A DNA stretch of 64,000 bases from Porphyra umbilicalis (taxonomy: Eukaryota > Rhodophyta > Bangiophyceae > Bangiales > Bangiaceae): NCBI GenBank assembly GCA_002049455.2, contig KV918799.1:105140-169139 (forward strand). Direction: 5' to 3'. The position numbers and the translations under genes are program-made. Positions 1 through 10,321 of this stretch are shown piece after piece. Below the pieces are notes generated by a model. It was not told the DNA's origin and did not search any database. It saw only the letters and a program-made list of their open reading frames with translations. The stretch's first letter is position 1. The number at the start of each line of letters is the position of its first letter.

Positions 1-1063
1 TGGTTCTAATCGTTCTGCGTATCGTGCTGAGAACTGTCCTGATGTGGGAGTAAGATCATCCTGAGGATCGTGCTCAGGACTATCCTGGCGTCGGAGTATA
101 ATCATCCTGGGGATTGTCGTCATAGATTGAGTGAACGAGTGCGCAAGATTGATCTAGATTCCTGCCTCAAGGACTCGATCGTAGATGATAGCCTAGACTA
201 CTTCGAGTGACGTCGTGAGGAGGGTCTGCCGAAACCGATCAGAGAGCAAGACCTGCCCATGGGGCGTCGCTCCTGGGCCACAAAGCGTGTGCAGAGGGAA
301 CCTCAATGTTACTTGGTAGTCGTGCGAACGACACGCTGTTTCCCGGCGCAGAGGGATGGGAACTGCGTAAACATGCGTCGGCTCGCACATGGAGAATACC
401 GTGAAGTCCCGGACGCACCCAGTCCCGATTTATCAATGATTGGGTCTCCTTCACGCGCAGTAAATTCGTTCTCAGCTCAGTGGCAATCTCGTCCCTTTCG
501 TCCTAACGCAGGACGTCCCGAACTCGCAATCCCCCGGTTCTATACGGTTCAGAAGCACTCGCACCAGTTTCTCAAGCGCATGAGTGATGTGTCAGATTGC
601 AAGTTGGGCATTGCTCTGAACGAAGAAAATGTCCACAGGTTTGTGTTCACACTGTTGACGAAATAGGCAGGCATTTTGTTTGCCGAAGAGGCAGTCAGAC
701 TATCAGTTGAACAAGTCCTCACATTTTGTTCGAATGACAGTCCCCGAGATGATCCGTGGGTCAGGATGACACTGCTTCTGGAACGATGCCAGAGTCAGTC
801 CCGAAGATGATCCGTTGAACGAGTCCAGAACTGTAGTGATGAACTGCCGAATCACAGAGGTCACTCGAGAATCAGGCAATCTGAAATGTAGGATTTCCGC
901 TGATCCACGGAACTTTTGTGCACATGATCCTCCGAATCATGCTGAGGCCATCTCACAGGAGCTTTGCATGGCTATCTCAAAACATTCTTTCGCGTCTACT
1001 CGTTATAGATTTACAAGCCGGCAAATTAAGAACTATCCCGGCGATGAAATACCGACCCGCAGC
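1..1063. other. Left flank, no recognised gene
   Basis: I see no coding region I can support. The longest plus-strand open frame (259-666) has no recognisable domain and an unremarkable composition. Short degenerate direct repeats run through the stretch: a 46-bp tandem at 9-125, and a motif reading CAGTCCC(C)GA(A)GATGATCCGT at about 738 and again at about 796. The sequence has a lower GC content than the retroelement that follows and shows no similarity to the family-A LTR, so the family-A fragment to the right lost its 5' LTR. Confidence 0.5.
9..125. repeat. 46-bp diverged tandem repeat, about 2.5 units
   Basis: Units starting near 9, 55 and 101 each begin ATC(A/G)T(C/T)CTG and continue with a shared ATCGTGCT...GGAGTA core. 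The period of 46 bp is constant but the units differ at many sites, so it is an old minisatellite. Confidence 0.6.
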
Positions 1064-4000
1064 GCAGGGGAGGAAGGCAACTCAACCTTCCTCGGGGTGG
1101 TGGCGGTGCGCCAACCCGCCTCGGGGGGAACCTAGTTGGTCCTCCTCCCCTTGGTGCCTAGCGCTGCGGGCGGTGCCCCGCAACGCCAGGTTTGGCTGAG
1201 TCCGGCCGGGTCGATGGCCGATGGGGGGGGGAATGGAGACCCCCCTGGTGTCGAGGTCCCTGGTGCCGGGGCGGATGAGAGTACCCCCCCCGGAGGCGGA
1301 TCGTCGGTTGACGATCGCCACCTCAGTGCCGGCACCACGGATGCGGGTGCCCGCGGGGCGCGGACTTTGTTCCATCCCTTGCCCCCGGGCCTCGATCCGA
1401 CTGAGACTCGCCCCCCGGCAGGCGCCCCCTCGGGTAGTACTCACCTTGAGGCGGTCCTGTCGGGTGCTGGCACTCATTTCGGCGTAGGACAGCTGCCCGA
1501 CGTTACCACGTGGGGCGGTGGGTCTGTGCCACCACCGGCACGGGAACCTGTGGGTGGGAGCTCTAGTCGTGCTCTCCCAGGTTCACGGAGTGCCAAGGGT
1601 GCCCCGGCGCTTGAGCACGGCGCCGGGACCCACGGTATCGGTCCCCCGGCCCTCGGGCCCGGTGGGAGATCCCCTCTCGGTGCTTGGGAGGGGGGGGCGA
1701 TTCCAGGATCGGCACGGGAGCCTGCAGGCGGGAGCTCCAGTCGTGCTCCCCCAGGCTCACGGTGTGCCAGGGATGGTTCGGGTCTCGAGTGGCGAGACGC
1801 CGTGGCCGAGGTCGTTCGGTCCGAAGTTACGCGATCGCTAGTTACGATGTTGAGGGGCTCTACGCCCAGGCCCGCTGAGCGGCGGGGCCGAGCCCGACGC
1901 TCTGCTCGTCGGCGCCGACGCGACAACTCGTCTTCGTCGTCGACCACTGACGTCTCCCGCTCGGGGGACGAGTCAGCAGTTGCGGCCCTACTTGGTGCGT
2001 TCCGTGCTACCCCCCCACCGTCGACGGTGAGGGAGGGCACTCGGGGTATTGACTCGAGGGCCCAACCGATTCCTGACTCGGCGGAGGGTGTGCAAGGCGG
2101 GGGAGCGGCGCGAGAGTTACCCCGGGGTATTGACCCGGGGTTCCCGACGCAACTCTCCTCCGCGACCGGTCCAGAGGCTGGGGGGTGGCCTACTCAAACC
2201 ACCCCGACACCCCCAACTCGGGTGGTGGCGCCCAAGATTGTGATGAACCACCCGTACTACCGGGTGATTTTCGATTGCGAGACCTACGCGCTAGACAACA
2301 AGTCGGTTGCCTACACGCGGCGCCAGGCCCGTACTCTTGGCCGGCGCAAGAAAGAGGTGGCTCAGTCCTTCGGGGTGAACGACGAGTGGGATGGTTCCCC
2401 CCCGGCCAAGGTCTTCCAGTTCTTGCGCAAGTTTGCCAAGGCCTGTGACGACAACAACATCTCCGAAGGCGAAGCCTTTTACATCCTTCAAGACTTTACG
2501 AAGGAACCTCTCAAGTCAGAGGTGATGATGGTTATGCCCACTCGCCGGGCGGGTAACCCCGGCGAGGTCACGTCATACTTGGAGCTCATCAACTGGATGA
2601 TTCGGCGTCACGTCGACGAGGCCTCGGTGGCTACTCTAGTCGAGACCCTGAACGTCGCGGTCCAACGGGACGACGAGGACAAGTTATCCTTTGCCGAGCG
2701 CCTCCACCGCCTCAACACCGAGTGCGGGTATATGTACGGGGAGGGCGCCCTCAAGGGGCGCTTTGTGGAAGGTGTCCACCGCGCGGCGCGCGCCACTGTG
2801 CGCGAGCGCAACACCCCCGGCATGACTATGGAGGAGCTGGCTCGCGTCGCCCAGACTAAGGGCGACGAACACCGCTGGCTACGACTTGAGCAGCACAAGG
2901 AGCGGACCAAAGAGCGAGAAGCGCTCGCGGAGGAGACCCGTCTCCGGCGGCAAGCTCGTGCGGCCGCCCTTCCCCGGATCACCGGGGGGACGCGGGGTTA
3001 TCAACTGCGGGACGCCCCTGTCCGGACCGTCGGGTCCGTGGGTGCCCCCACTCCGGGCCCCCGGTACGATGGGTCCCGACCCAAGACTTCGGGCGGCTCG
3101 ACTCCCGGGGGCAACGACAACCCGCGCTACCGCTCTCGACCGAGGGATGAGCCTTCCCGACCCAAATCCCGGTCGGAAGAGTACCCTTGCTGGCAGTGTG
3201 GCAAGGTGGGCCATTGGGCCGAGGTGTGCCCCGACTTGGACGCACGCCTACGCGACCGATTGGCCATAGCCAGTCGGTGGTCCCCTCTCGGGACGTCCTC
3301 GGGCTCCCGCGATACCCCGCCAGCGGGCCGGCGAGTAGCCTTTGCCACTCCCCACGAGGACTCCAGCTCAAGCGGCTAGGAGGCGACGCCGCTTGAGAAG
3401 GGGGAACCGCATACCGAGCCCGATTGCGGACCCACCACCACCTCTGAGTCCGAGGAGGGAAACGAGTAACCACCGGTGTTGGGCCCTACCCGCGGCAACC
3501 GGTGGACCCAACCCGGGACGTGAATAAGATGCCAGTACGCATCCTATCCCGACCCAAGGGGATCCACCCCCGGGACGCACCCCTCCCGAAGGGGCTAGGC
3601 GGCCAGAATGTGGTGGCCATCCTGACGGGGTCCAACTACCAGGTGGCCAGTCGCGTCTGGCTGGACGCGGGGCGTGCGCTAGCCCTCCGCGTCATTGTCG
3701 ACACGGGGTCGTGTGTCTCCCTAGTACGGGAAGCGCTACTCCCCCCGGAGATGGAGGTGGCGCCCTTAGACGCGGCGACCGCCCAGTTGTTTGACGTGAA
3801 TGGGGGACTCCTTCCCATCACGGGCACCGTGACTCTTACGGTGCGAGTCGGCATTTACTCCACCCCAGTCACGTGTGGGGTAGTGCCGGGCATGTCGTTC
3901 CCCCTACTCCTGGGGATCGACTACACTGACGTCATTGTCCCCAATATTTGCGGGCCCAATTGGTACATCCGGTTACTAAACGGATGTAGGGTCCCCATCC

Positions 4001-5882
4001 TCCGTCGGGGTAAGACGGTGTCGTATGCCCGGGCGGACCAACCTCAGTCGGGGGCCGCTAGTGAGGCAAACACCAAGGTGCACCTAGCACACGAGGTGGT
4101 TATACCCCCGAGGTCCCGGGGATACGTCCCAGTACAGACGTCATTCCAAGGGAATGGGGTCATCACCCAGCGCCATCGAGTGTATGGGCGCCACCGCGTG
4201 CATGTTGCAACTGGCACCATGGACTGCACCGCCAACCAGACGCCGTGGGTGGAGGTAACCCATACGGGGAACACTAGTAAGTGACTCCCCAAGGGCATGG
4301 TCATGGGGCATATGTCGGCCTACTCCGGTACGGTAGCCGCCATATCCCGAGAGGACTGGGCCGCACTCAGCCCTAGTCCGACCACCGCGCCCGACGCAAC
4401 GGACCCCGTGGAGGAGCCCCACGTTCATACTTCGAACGTGCCCGAGGGGCTGCGGCCTCAAGTGCTCGCCCTACTGGTGAAGCACCGAGCCCTCTGGAGT
4501 GGGCACTTGGGCTCCATCAAGGCCACGGAGCACCGGATCGAGTTAAAGCCGGGCACCAAGCCCGTCCGGCTCAACCCCTACCGGAGGGGTCCCCGAACTA
4601 GGGAACTCATCAAGGCCCAAGTCGACCGAATGCTCAAGCTCGAAGTTATAGAGCCCAGCCAGAGTGAATGGGCTAGCCCGGTGGTACTCATCCCGAAGCC
4701 CGACGGGAGTCCCCGGTTCTGCATCGACTATCGGCAGTTGAACGAGCGCACAGTACGCGACTCGTATCCACTACCCCGGATGGACGACTGCCTCGACTCC
4801 TTAGGGGATGCGGAGTTCTTCCCCACGTTGGACTGCAACGCGGGGTACTGGCAGATCCCCCTGGCCGAGGAGGATAAGCCGAAGACGGCATTCCCTTCCC
4901 ACTTTGGGACGTACCAGTGTACGCGTCTTCCGTTTGGCCTGTGCAATGCCCCTGCCACTTTTCAGCGGGCTATTGACATGATCCTATCCGGAGTCAAGTG
5001 GCAGAATGTGCTCGTCTACTGAGACGACCTCATCATCTTCTCCGCCGATGCCAATTCGCACCTGTCCCGCTTGGACACATTGCTCACCTTACTCGGGAAG
5101 CACGGGGTCACCCTCAAGGCACAGAAGTGCCACCTCTTGACTAACGAGGTGGAGGACCTTGGCCATGTAGTACGGCCAGGACGCTTGAGTGTGAACAAAA
5201 AGAACCTCAAGGCCATCAAGAAGGCCAGCATTCCCCAGACCCAAACCCAACTTAGGAGTTTTCTGGGGATGTGCAATGTCGACCGTCGGTTCACGGTAGA
5301 CTTTGCTAAGACCGCGAAGCCGCTGAACAACTTGAACAGCGTAAAGCTTCCGAAGCGGTTGAGTCCCCCTACTCCGGAGGAACAGAACGCGTTCGACAAA
5401 CTACGCGAACAGCTATGCCACCCGCCCATCCTTGCGATACCGCGCAAGGAGGGGAAGTACATCATCGATGTGGACGCTAGCAACGACCAGCTAGGGTGCT
5501 GCCTACTACAGCAGCAACCCGCTGGCAAGTACCTACCCGTAGGCAACTTCAGTAAGAGCCTACTACCGGCGGAGAAGAACTACACCGTCACCGAGATTGA
5601 GGGACTAGGTGTGGTGTGGGCGGTCGGTTTACTACGACCGTACATCGAAGGCACCAAGTTCCTCATCCGGTGTGACCACAAGGCACTGAAGTGGATACTA
5701 GCCACGACGGCCTGCACCAACAATCGACTCAATCGTTGGCGCATGCTCCTCTCGGAGCTCGACTATGATGTGGAGTACAAGCCCGGCCCCCAACTTGCGG
5801 TGGCCGACGCTCTGTCCCGCATCCCGACTGAGGGGCTGGACACGGGACCCATCTTCCAGGAGATCCCCACAGTCGGGGTGAC
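1064..5882 (+). mobile_element. Ty3/gypsy chromovirus fragment, family A copy A1
   Basis: Aligns by eye with the internal part of A2 (9466-20296) from just after the primer site to shortly after RNase H, at mid-90s per cent identity. Parts: gag about 1214-3379 with a CCHC zinc knuckle (CWQCGKVGHWAEVC) near 3190; aspartic protease (VDTGSCVSL) near 3700; reverse transcriptase about 4500-5200; RNase H about 5440-5850. There is no LTR, integrase or chromodomain. The right end is exactly where the family-B LTR begins (5883), so it was cut by that insertion, and the remaining 3' part is not found on the far side. It is a fossil: truncated at both ends with about three coding breaks. Confidence 0.9.
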
Positions 5883-6275
5883 TGTAGCATATCTCTGCTA
5901 CCAATTGGCAATTAGCCATGGGTAGCCCCCTTGACTGGCCGAATCCACGGATGTGTGTGACTCGGCTTGTGGCACGCCCTTTGGGGGGTTACTTCCGCAT
6001 TGTTTATTTTTTATTGCTTGTTTGCTTGCCTGTCTTATCTGTCTGCCGGCACTCATTACGATGGCTTGATCGGATGGTCGATCGACCAGTGCCGTTGTTT
6101 GTATTAAACCACCATGGGTCCGGGGTCGCCGTCGTGGGCACCACCCGGCTCCCCATCGGATGCCCTTCAACAAAAGGTCTTCTTCCTCGCCGCGACGGCG
6201 ATAGAACTCGCTTTATTGCTTGGCTACGGTCGGTCTCAGTACACTGGTAATTGAACTAACGTTATTAATACCACA
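5883..6275 (+). repeat. 5' LTR of B1
   Basis: Starts TGTAGCATATCT and ends ACCACA, so it has the usual TG...CA ends. It is clearly related to the reverse complement of 37769-38166, although the two copies differ at many positions. A TATTAAA stretch near 6098 could serve as a TATA-like element. The LTR is followed by TTTGGTGGAGCAGC, the presumed primer site. Confidence 0.85.
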
Positions 6276-6292
6276 TTTGGTGGAGCAGCGGG
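6276..6292 (+). promoter_or_regulatory. Probable tRNA primer-binding site of B1
   Basis: TTTGGTGGAGCAGCGGG follows the LTR end directly. The same TTTGGTGGAGCAGC follows the LTR of A2 and of B2, although the A and B LTRs are unrelated. TGG pairs with a tRNA 3' CCA; I could not decide which tRNA. Confidence 0.55.
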
Positions 6293-6504
6293 GGTTTCCC
6301 TCGCCTTCATCGTGCCTCGCGGCACGGTGTCCCCGAGAACTTTCTCGCTGCCTCGTGGCATTGTGACGGTGTCGATACGGTCGCTTGGCGCGCGGGGCGT
6401 AAGCCATCGACTTGTGGGCGTGGTGCCGGGGGCATCACGGTTGAGATCTCCGACGTTGGCGCGCAGGGCGTAAGCCAAGTCGGAACACTTGTTCAGGTCC
6501 CAGT

Positions 6505-8148
6505 ATGTCTACTGGTGGTACCGGCGGCACTCGGAGAGCCAGAGACGGCAAGTTGCCATCTGGCTACCGGCCGCCGGGCGGGGGACAAGGCACTCCTGCC
6601 GCCTCCGACGCCCCCACGGACGGTGCTCCAACTCCTCCCATCCCTGCGGATCAAGCCGCCTCTGGGCAGATGCAGGTGGTGGAGAGCCTGAAGGCGGCCG
6701 TTGAAGCACTTCAGCGACGCCTAACGGCCCAAGAACAGACTAACGAGTCTCTGGCGCGAGCCAATGACAAGTTGGTCGACGACGTCGAGGCCCTGCGCAA
6801 GGTCGACTCCCATGAGGAGGAACGCCGTGTGGCTAAGTCTCGCCGCCAGTCGGGCGACAAGACCAAGGACGTCAAGAAGACGAACAAGGTGATCAAGGAC
6901 AAGTCCGTCCGCAAGGACGCTCCGGCTAACGCCGCGCTTTCCTCATCTTCCGACGATTCCGCGTCTGGGTCAAGCCCGACGTCGTCAGACGACGACAACA
7001 ACGCGACGGACACGTCCTCTTCGGACGATGGCCACGGGCCCCCACACCCGCCGTCGCCCCCGAGTGGGTCCTCGCCGATCGAAAGCTCGAGCGAGTCGGA
7101 CGCGGCCGCGCGCAAGCGCCCGACGCCCCCCACCAAACGGAAGGAGCGACTTGAAAAAGCCGATAGGATCAAGGTGATCCGCCCGGCTAATAGCCGCTTC
7201 AAGGCCCTCCTGGACTACAGGACGTACTTCCTGATCCGCCGTCAATTGACGTATACGCCTAAAGAGGCACAGCGGTCGCACCGTCTCAACAAACGTTTGG
7301 ACGGAGCGTTCCATGGGCAGCAGCCATTCACGGGAGCCCTGCCCTTGGGCATCTTCACGTTCTTGACGACCTTTCGCCGCGCGTGCGACGCGGCTGGGCT
7401 GACGCACGGTCAAGCCCTTCCGCTTATGGTCTTTCGACTAGCCGGCAACGCCAAGATGGCCTTTTCCGGCGCGCTTAACAGCACCCTCGGACGTAAGCGT
7501 TACGCCATCCGTACCTACGGAGATGCCGTCAACTGGCTTCTTTCGAAGTATGCGACACACGCAACCATGGCTAACGCCTATCAAGACATCATTACGATGA
7601 AGCAACCAGACAACGTGGCGCCCACGGCCTTTGGCCATCGCGTGGAAACGCAATGCGACCTCCTGAACGGTTTGTTCGACATCCAAGACGTTAAGGACGT
7701 CTTCATCACTGGTCTTTCGGACCTTGTGCCAGCGCACGTACGGGAACTGAACGACCAGTTCCCCGACCGAACCCTGTCTGAGACGGTCGCCACCGCCCAG
7801 ATGTATTGGGACGGTACGAACAAGTTGCGTTTGCAACTCAAGATTACCCGCCCAACGGCGATCAAAGTCGCTTACGCGACACAAGACCAGCGGACGACGA
7901 CGGAACGACTGTTCACACCGGTTCGCACCCCTCCGCCCCCTCGGGCTGCCGTCCCTCAAGTCAATCGGGCTGACATCTGTTACAACTGTAACAAGCCGGG
8001 GCACTTCGCCGCACAGTGTGCCGAGCCTTATCGCCCTCGCGAGCGTCGGCAACCGCCTATCGGCGTTCATGCCCTTGCCGACGGTAACGTCGAGGAAGAC
8101 GAAGTCGAGCATCCGGCCGACGCCGTGGACAACTCGAAAAACGTCTAG
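6505..8148 (+). CDS. gag: Gag of family B (copy B1)
   Basis: A 547-codon open frame. The N-terminal third is Gly/Pro-rich and is followed by a heptad-like stretch (VVESLKAAVEALQRRL...) that probably forms a coiled coil. An acidic Ser-rich linker follows (about residues 145-205), then the capsid-like region. One CCHC zinc knuckle (CYNCNKPGHFAAQC) lies near residue 495. This order is normal for the structural protein of Ty3/gypsy elements, which packages the element RNA. Protease and polymerase are in a different frame downstream, as is common. The frame is uninterrupted in this copy. Confidence 0.85.
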   Translation: MSTGGTGGTRRARDGKLPSGYRPPGGGQGTPAASDAPTDGAPTPPIPADQAASGQMQVVESLKAAVEALQRRLTAQEQTNESLARANDKLVDDVEALRKVDSHEEERRVAKSRRQSGDKTKDVKKTNKVIKDKSVRKDAPANAALSSSSDDSASGSSPTSSDDDNNATDTSSSDDGHGPPHPPSPPSGSSPIESSSESDAAARKRPTPPTKRKERLEKADRIKVIRPANSRFKALLDYRTYFLIRRQLTYTPKEAQRSHRLNKRLDGAFHGQQPFTGALPLGIFTFLTTFRRACDAAGLTHGQALPLMVFRLAGNAKMAFSGALNSTLGRKRYAIRTYGDAVNWLLSKYATHATMANAYQDIITMKQPDNVAPTAFGHRVETQCDLLNGLFDIQDVKDVFITGLSDLVPAHVRELNDQFPDRTLSETVATAQMYWDGTNKLRLQLKITRPTAIKVAYATQDQRTTTERLFTPVRTPPPPRAAVPQVNRADICYNCNKPGHFAAQCAEPYRPRERRQPPIGVHALADGNVEEDEVEHPADAVDNSKNV

Positions 8149-8375
8149 GCCGGGTGCCCGACTTGGGGTGGCCCGGCGGAACGCGAAAGCGTGCGGTGAC
8201 AAGACTCTTACGTCGTGCCCTTCGGCACTATGAGATCGCAGCCACGTTAGGCCCATGCCTGCGCATAATGCGAAGTTGCCGCCCTGTCTTAGACACGGGC
8301 GCCGGGGTGAACATAGTGCGAACTAGTGTTCTCCCTTCGAACTGGATGGCTTACGCCGAAGAGTTGACTACGCTT

Positions 8376-8376
8376 N
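8376..8376. other. Single undetermined base at an abrupt sequence junction
   Basis: The only N in the window. Family-B protease sequence ends at 8375 and unrelated sequence starts at 8377. This may be a real deletion junction or an assembly join. Confidence 0.9.
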
Positions 8377-8575
8377 TCCCATGCCCACCGTTGGAAGAGG
8401 ACGCAGTGGCGGTGCTGTTAGCACGCACCAGTGCGTGATCCATGTCGACTGTGCGAACGAGAACAAAGATAACGTCGCCAGCCACGAGAAAGGTACCAGC
8501 AGGTCGTACATCAACATATCCAGAGTTAAGCTCCTCTAACCATTCCCGTCGTGAGAGAAAAATAGCGTGAAGCAA
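8377..8575 (-). CDS. Hypothetical protein, 5' fragment
   Basis: Open minus-strand frame of about 66 codons (MLHAIFLSRREWLEELNSGY...) running into the junction at 8376. Its composition is protein-like (mixed hydrophobic, acidic and aromatic residues) rather than the Arg/Pro/Ala runs of shadow frames here. It has no recognised domain. It might be the start of a host gene cut off by the junction. The call rests on composition only. Confidence 0.3.
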
Positions 8576-9460
8576 GCAGCAAGCCGCGGCTTCGGTCGGT
8601 GGTACCGATACACTTACGGGGCGATGGAAACATACCGGGTATCATCGTGTTGTTAAAGGCTTCAATGCCGCGTGCGGGACGAGCGACAGCTGAGAGTCAG
8701 ACACGGCGCGTATGGCGGAGCGCATGGCGGCCAGGAAGAGACGCGGGTGCATGGAAGGCGAGACGAGCCGGTGTGTGTAAGCCAGAGAGCGCGTACGCCC
8801 GCCAAGTGCGGATCCCGCGTGGCGCGAGTCTGGTCGATGCATCGAGGTCTGGTCCGCGCGCTTGCGGCCCGCCTCTAAAATCGTTGCACTTTTTAGGTCT
8901 CGGCTAAAGTCAGAAAAAAGTGCATTTTGGACTTATATGTGAGTAAACATCTCTTCCCTTCGACCGCACCTCCGAAAGGGGCGCCATCGGGCAGATCTCG
9001 GCTCAGCGCACACCGTGGTGGTCCTAACTCAAAAGTGCAACTAGGCTCAAACAATGGCGATTCTGTCGTAAACCGCCACATGTGAAGTGACTTATCTGAT
9101 TTTTCAGAAAATGGCACGAGACCACTTCATGCTCATATGACCGAGACCACAAACTAGTTTGCCAAACTTCCACAGACCAACGCACTCGTCAGCTCAAGGG
9201 CGTTCCGACTGTGAATGTTTGAAGTCGATTGAAGCACTTGCCGCAGAAGAACCCACGAGGATGAGTCAGAGACGCCATGAGAACCGCTCAAACTTATGCG
9301 TTAATTCCGGCCCTGGTGACCCTGTCAAGTCGGATCGGAGACTTCGAGCGCCCGTCTTGCTCAGGATAACGAGTTTCCATCCCTTTCGCGACCTCATTCC
9401 CACCGCCTCCCCCCTTTCTGCACCTCTATGACCATACTTCAGCTGACCAGGACCCCACAT
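8576..9460. other. Spacer without a recognised gene
   Basis: Moderate GC, no long open frame with protein-like composition, and no repeat that I can match elsewhere in the window. It ends at the target duplication of A2. Confidence 0.5.
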
Positions 9461-9465
9461 ACCAC
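9461..9465 (+). repeat. Target-site duplication of A2, left copy (ACCAC)
   Basis: ACCAC directly before the 5' LTR is repeated exactly at 20297-20301 after the 3' LTR. Five base pairs is the usual length for Ty3/gypsy integrases. Confidence 0.93.
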
Positions 9466-9466
9466 T

Positions 9467-9481
9467 GTGACGGTCCGTCAC
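9467..9481 (+). promoter_or_regulatory. Palindrome at the LTR edge with two TGACG half-sites
   Basis: GTGACGGTCCGTCAC is a perfect 15-bp palindrome with a central T. It contains TGACG on both strands, the half-site recognised by many bZIP factors. It is conserved in both LTRs. Whether it acts in transcription or only in integrase end recognition cannot be told from sequence. Confidence 0.45.
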
Positions 9482-9820
9482 TTGGCCCCCACACTCCGGG
9501 ATCCAGATTCCCCGGAAATATGCCCCAATAACGCATATTTCAAATTGTTCCGTTGGCGACCCACTTGTGCTCATCTCATGGCTCACCAACCACTACCGCA
9601 ATCCCAATACTTCCCTGGGATTCATAACCCCTTCGAGCGGGCCCCTACTGAAGGGCCTAATTTTGTGTAAACCCCACTTGGATTATCGACTTACGTTACT
9701 TTGTGCCCCTGACTCCGGGGCACCGCGAGGGTGTCACGTAGCACCCTTCCCCCGCCTATACTCAAGGCGGTATTCGAAGCTTCGGCCGTCCTCCGCTGAG
9801 ACTGGCCCCATGGGCCCGGA

Positions 9821-9918
9821 GGGGAGGGTTTTCTGAGGGTCCCTTGAGGGCGTCTGAGGAGGGTTTTCCGAGGGTCCTTTGAGGGTGTCTGAGGAGGGTT
9901 TTCTGAGGGTCCGAGGGG
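9821..9918 (+). repeat. 35-bp direct repeats inside the family-A LTR
   Basis: Units begin GGGGAGGG or GAGGAGGG at 9821, 9856 and 9891, each followed by TTTTC(C/T)GAGGGTCC. The same array is at 19958-20055 in the 3' LTR. Tandem sub-repeats of this kind in LTR U3 regions often act as enhancers in other families; here that is inference. Confidence 0.75.
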
Positions 9919-10159
9919 AACGGACGGGATAAGAGGGCGAGGCGTGAGTGTCGCCTCGAGGCCTTCGACGCGGGCAAGTAAACTTCCGGTCACACAACTC
10001 GTGTTTGTCGCTCGGGGCGCCTTCCCCCGGTCGACGCCGTGCGTGTGTGCTCTTCGGGGTTTCCTTCCGGGGCGGGTATTCCCCGACAGGACTACCCGGC
10101 GACACGGTTTGGCTCGCCCTCCCCCCAACTGGGTGGGGTGGGCTGAGCGTGTTGTCACA

Positions 10160-10176
10160 TTTGGTGGAGCAGCAGG
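10160..10176 (+). promoter_or_regulatory. Probable primer-binding site of A2
   Basis: TTTGGTGGAGCAGCAGG follows the LTR end at 10159. TGG is positioned to pair with a tRNA CCA end after a two-base spacer. The tRNA is not identified. Confidence 0.55.
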
Positions 10177-10321
10177 GGAGGAAGGCAACACAACCTTCCT
10201 CGGGGTGGTGGCGGTGCGCCAACCCGCCTCGGGGGGAACCTAGTTGGTCCTCCTCCCCTTGGTGCCTAGCGCTGCGGGCGGTGCCCCGCAACGCCAGGTT
10301 TAGCTGAGTCCGGCCGGGTCG

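Larger units (their letters stand above)
5883..8375 (+). mobile_element. Ty3/gypsy element family B, copy B1, 3'-truncated
   Basis: Begins with a 393-bp LTR (5883-6275), followed by a primer-site motif, an open gag (6505-8148) and the first part of the protease region (VLDTGAGVNIV near 8290). It stops at an undetermined base (8376), after which the sequence is unrelated. The same family appears as B2 on the minus strand (about 32770-38166). It inserted into A1 directly after the A1 sequence ending GGGGTGAC. Broken: reverse transcriptase, RNase H, integrase and 3' LTR are absent. Confidence 0.88.
9466..10159 (+). repeat. 5' LTR of A2 (694 bp)
   Basis: Starts TGTGAC and ends GTCACA, a perfect 6-bp terminal inverted repeat. 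The first bases form the palindrome GTGACGGTCCGTCAC. From 9821 to about 9918 it contains 2.6 copies of a 35-bp G-rich direct repeat (units at 9821, 9856 and 9891). About 99% identical to 19603-20296. Confidence 0.95.

Noticed and set aside
259-666. 135-codon plus frame at the left end
   Set aside because: No recognisable motif, no supporting context.
1-1063. 5' LTR of A1
   Set aside because: No similarity to the 694-bp family-A LTR; A1 similarity starts only after the primer site.
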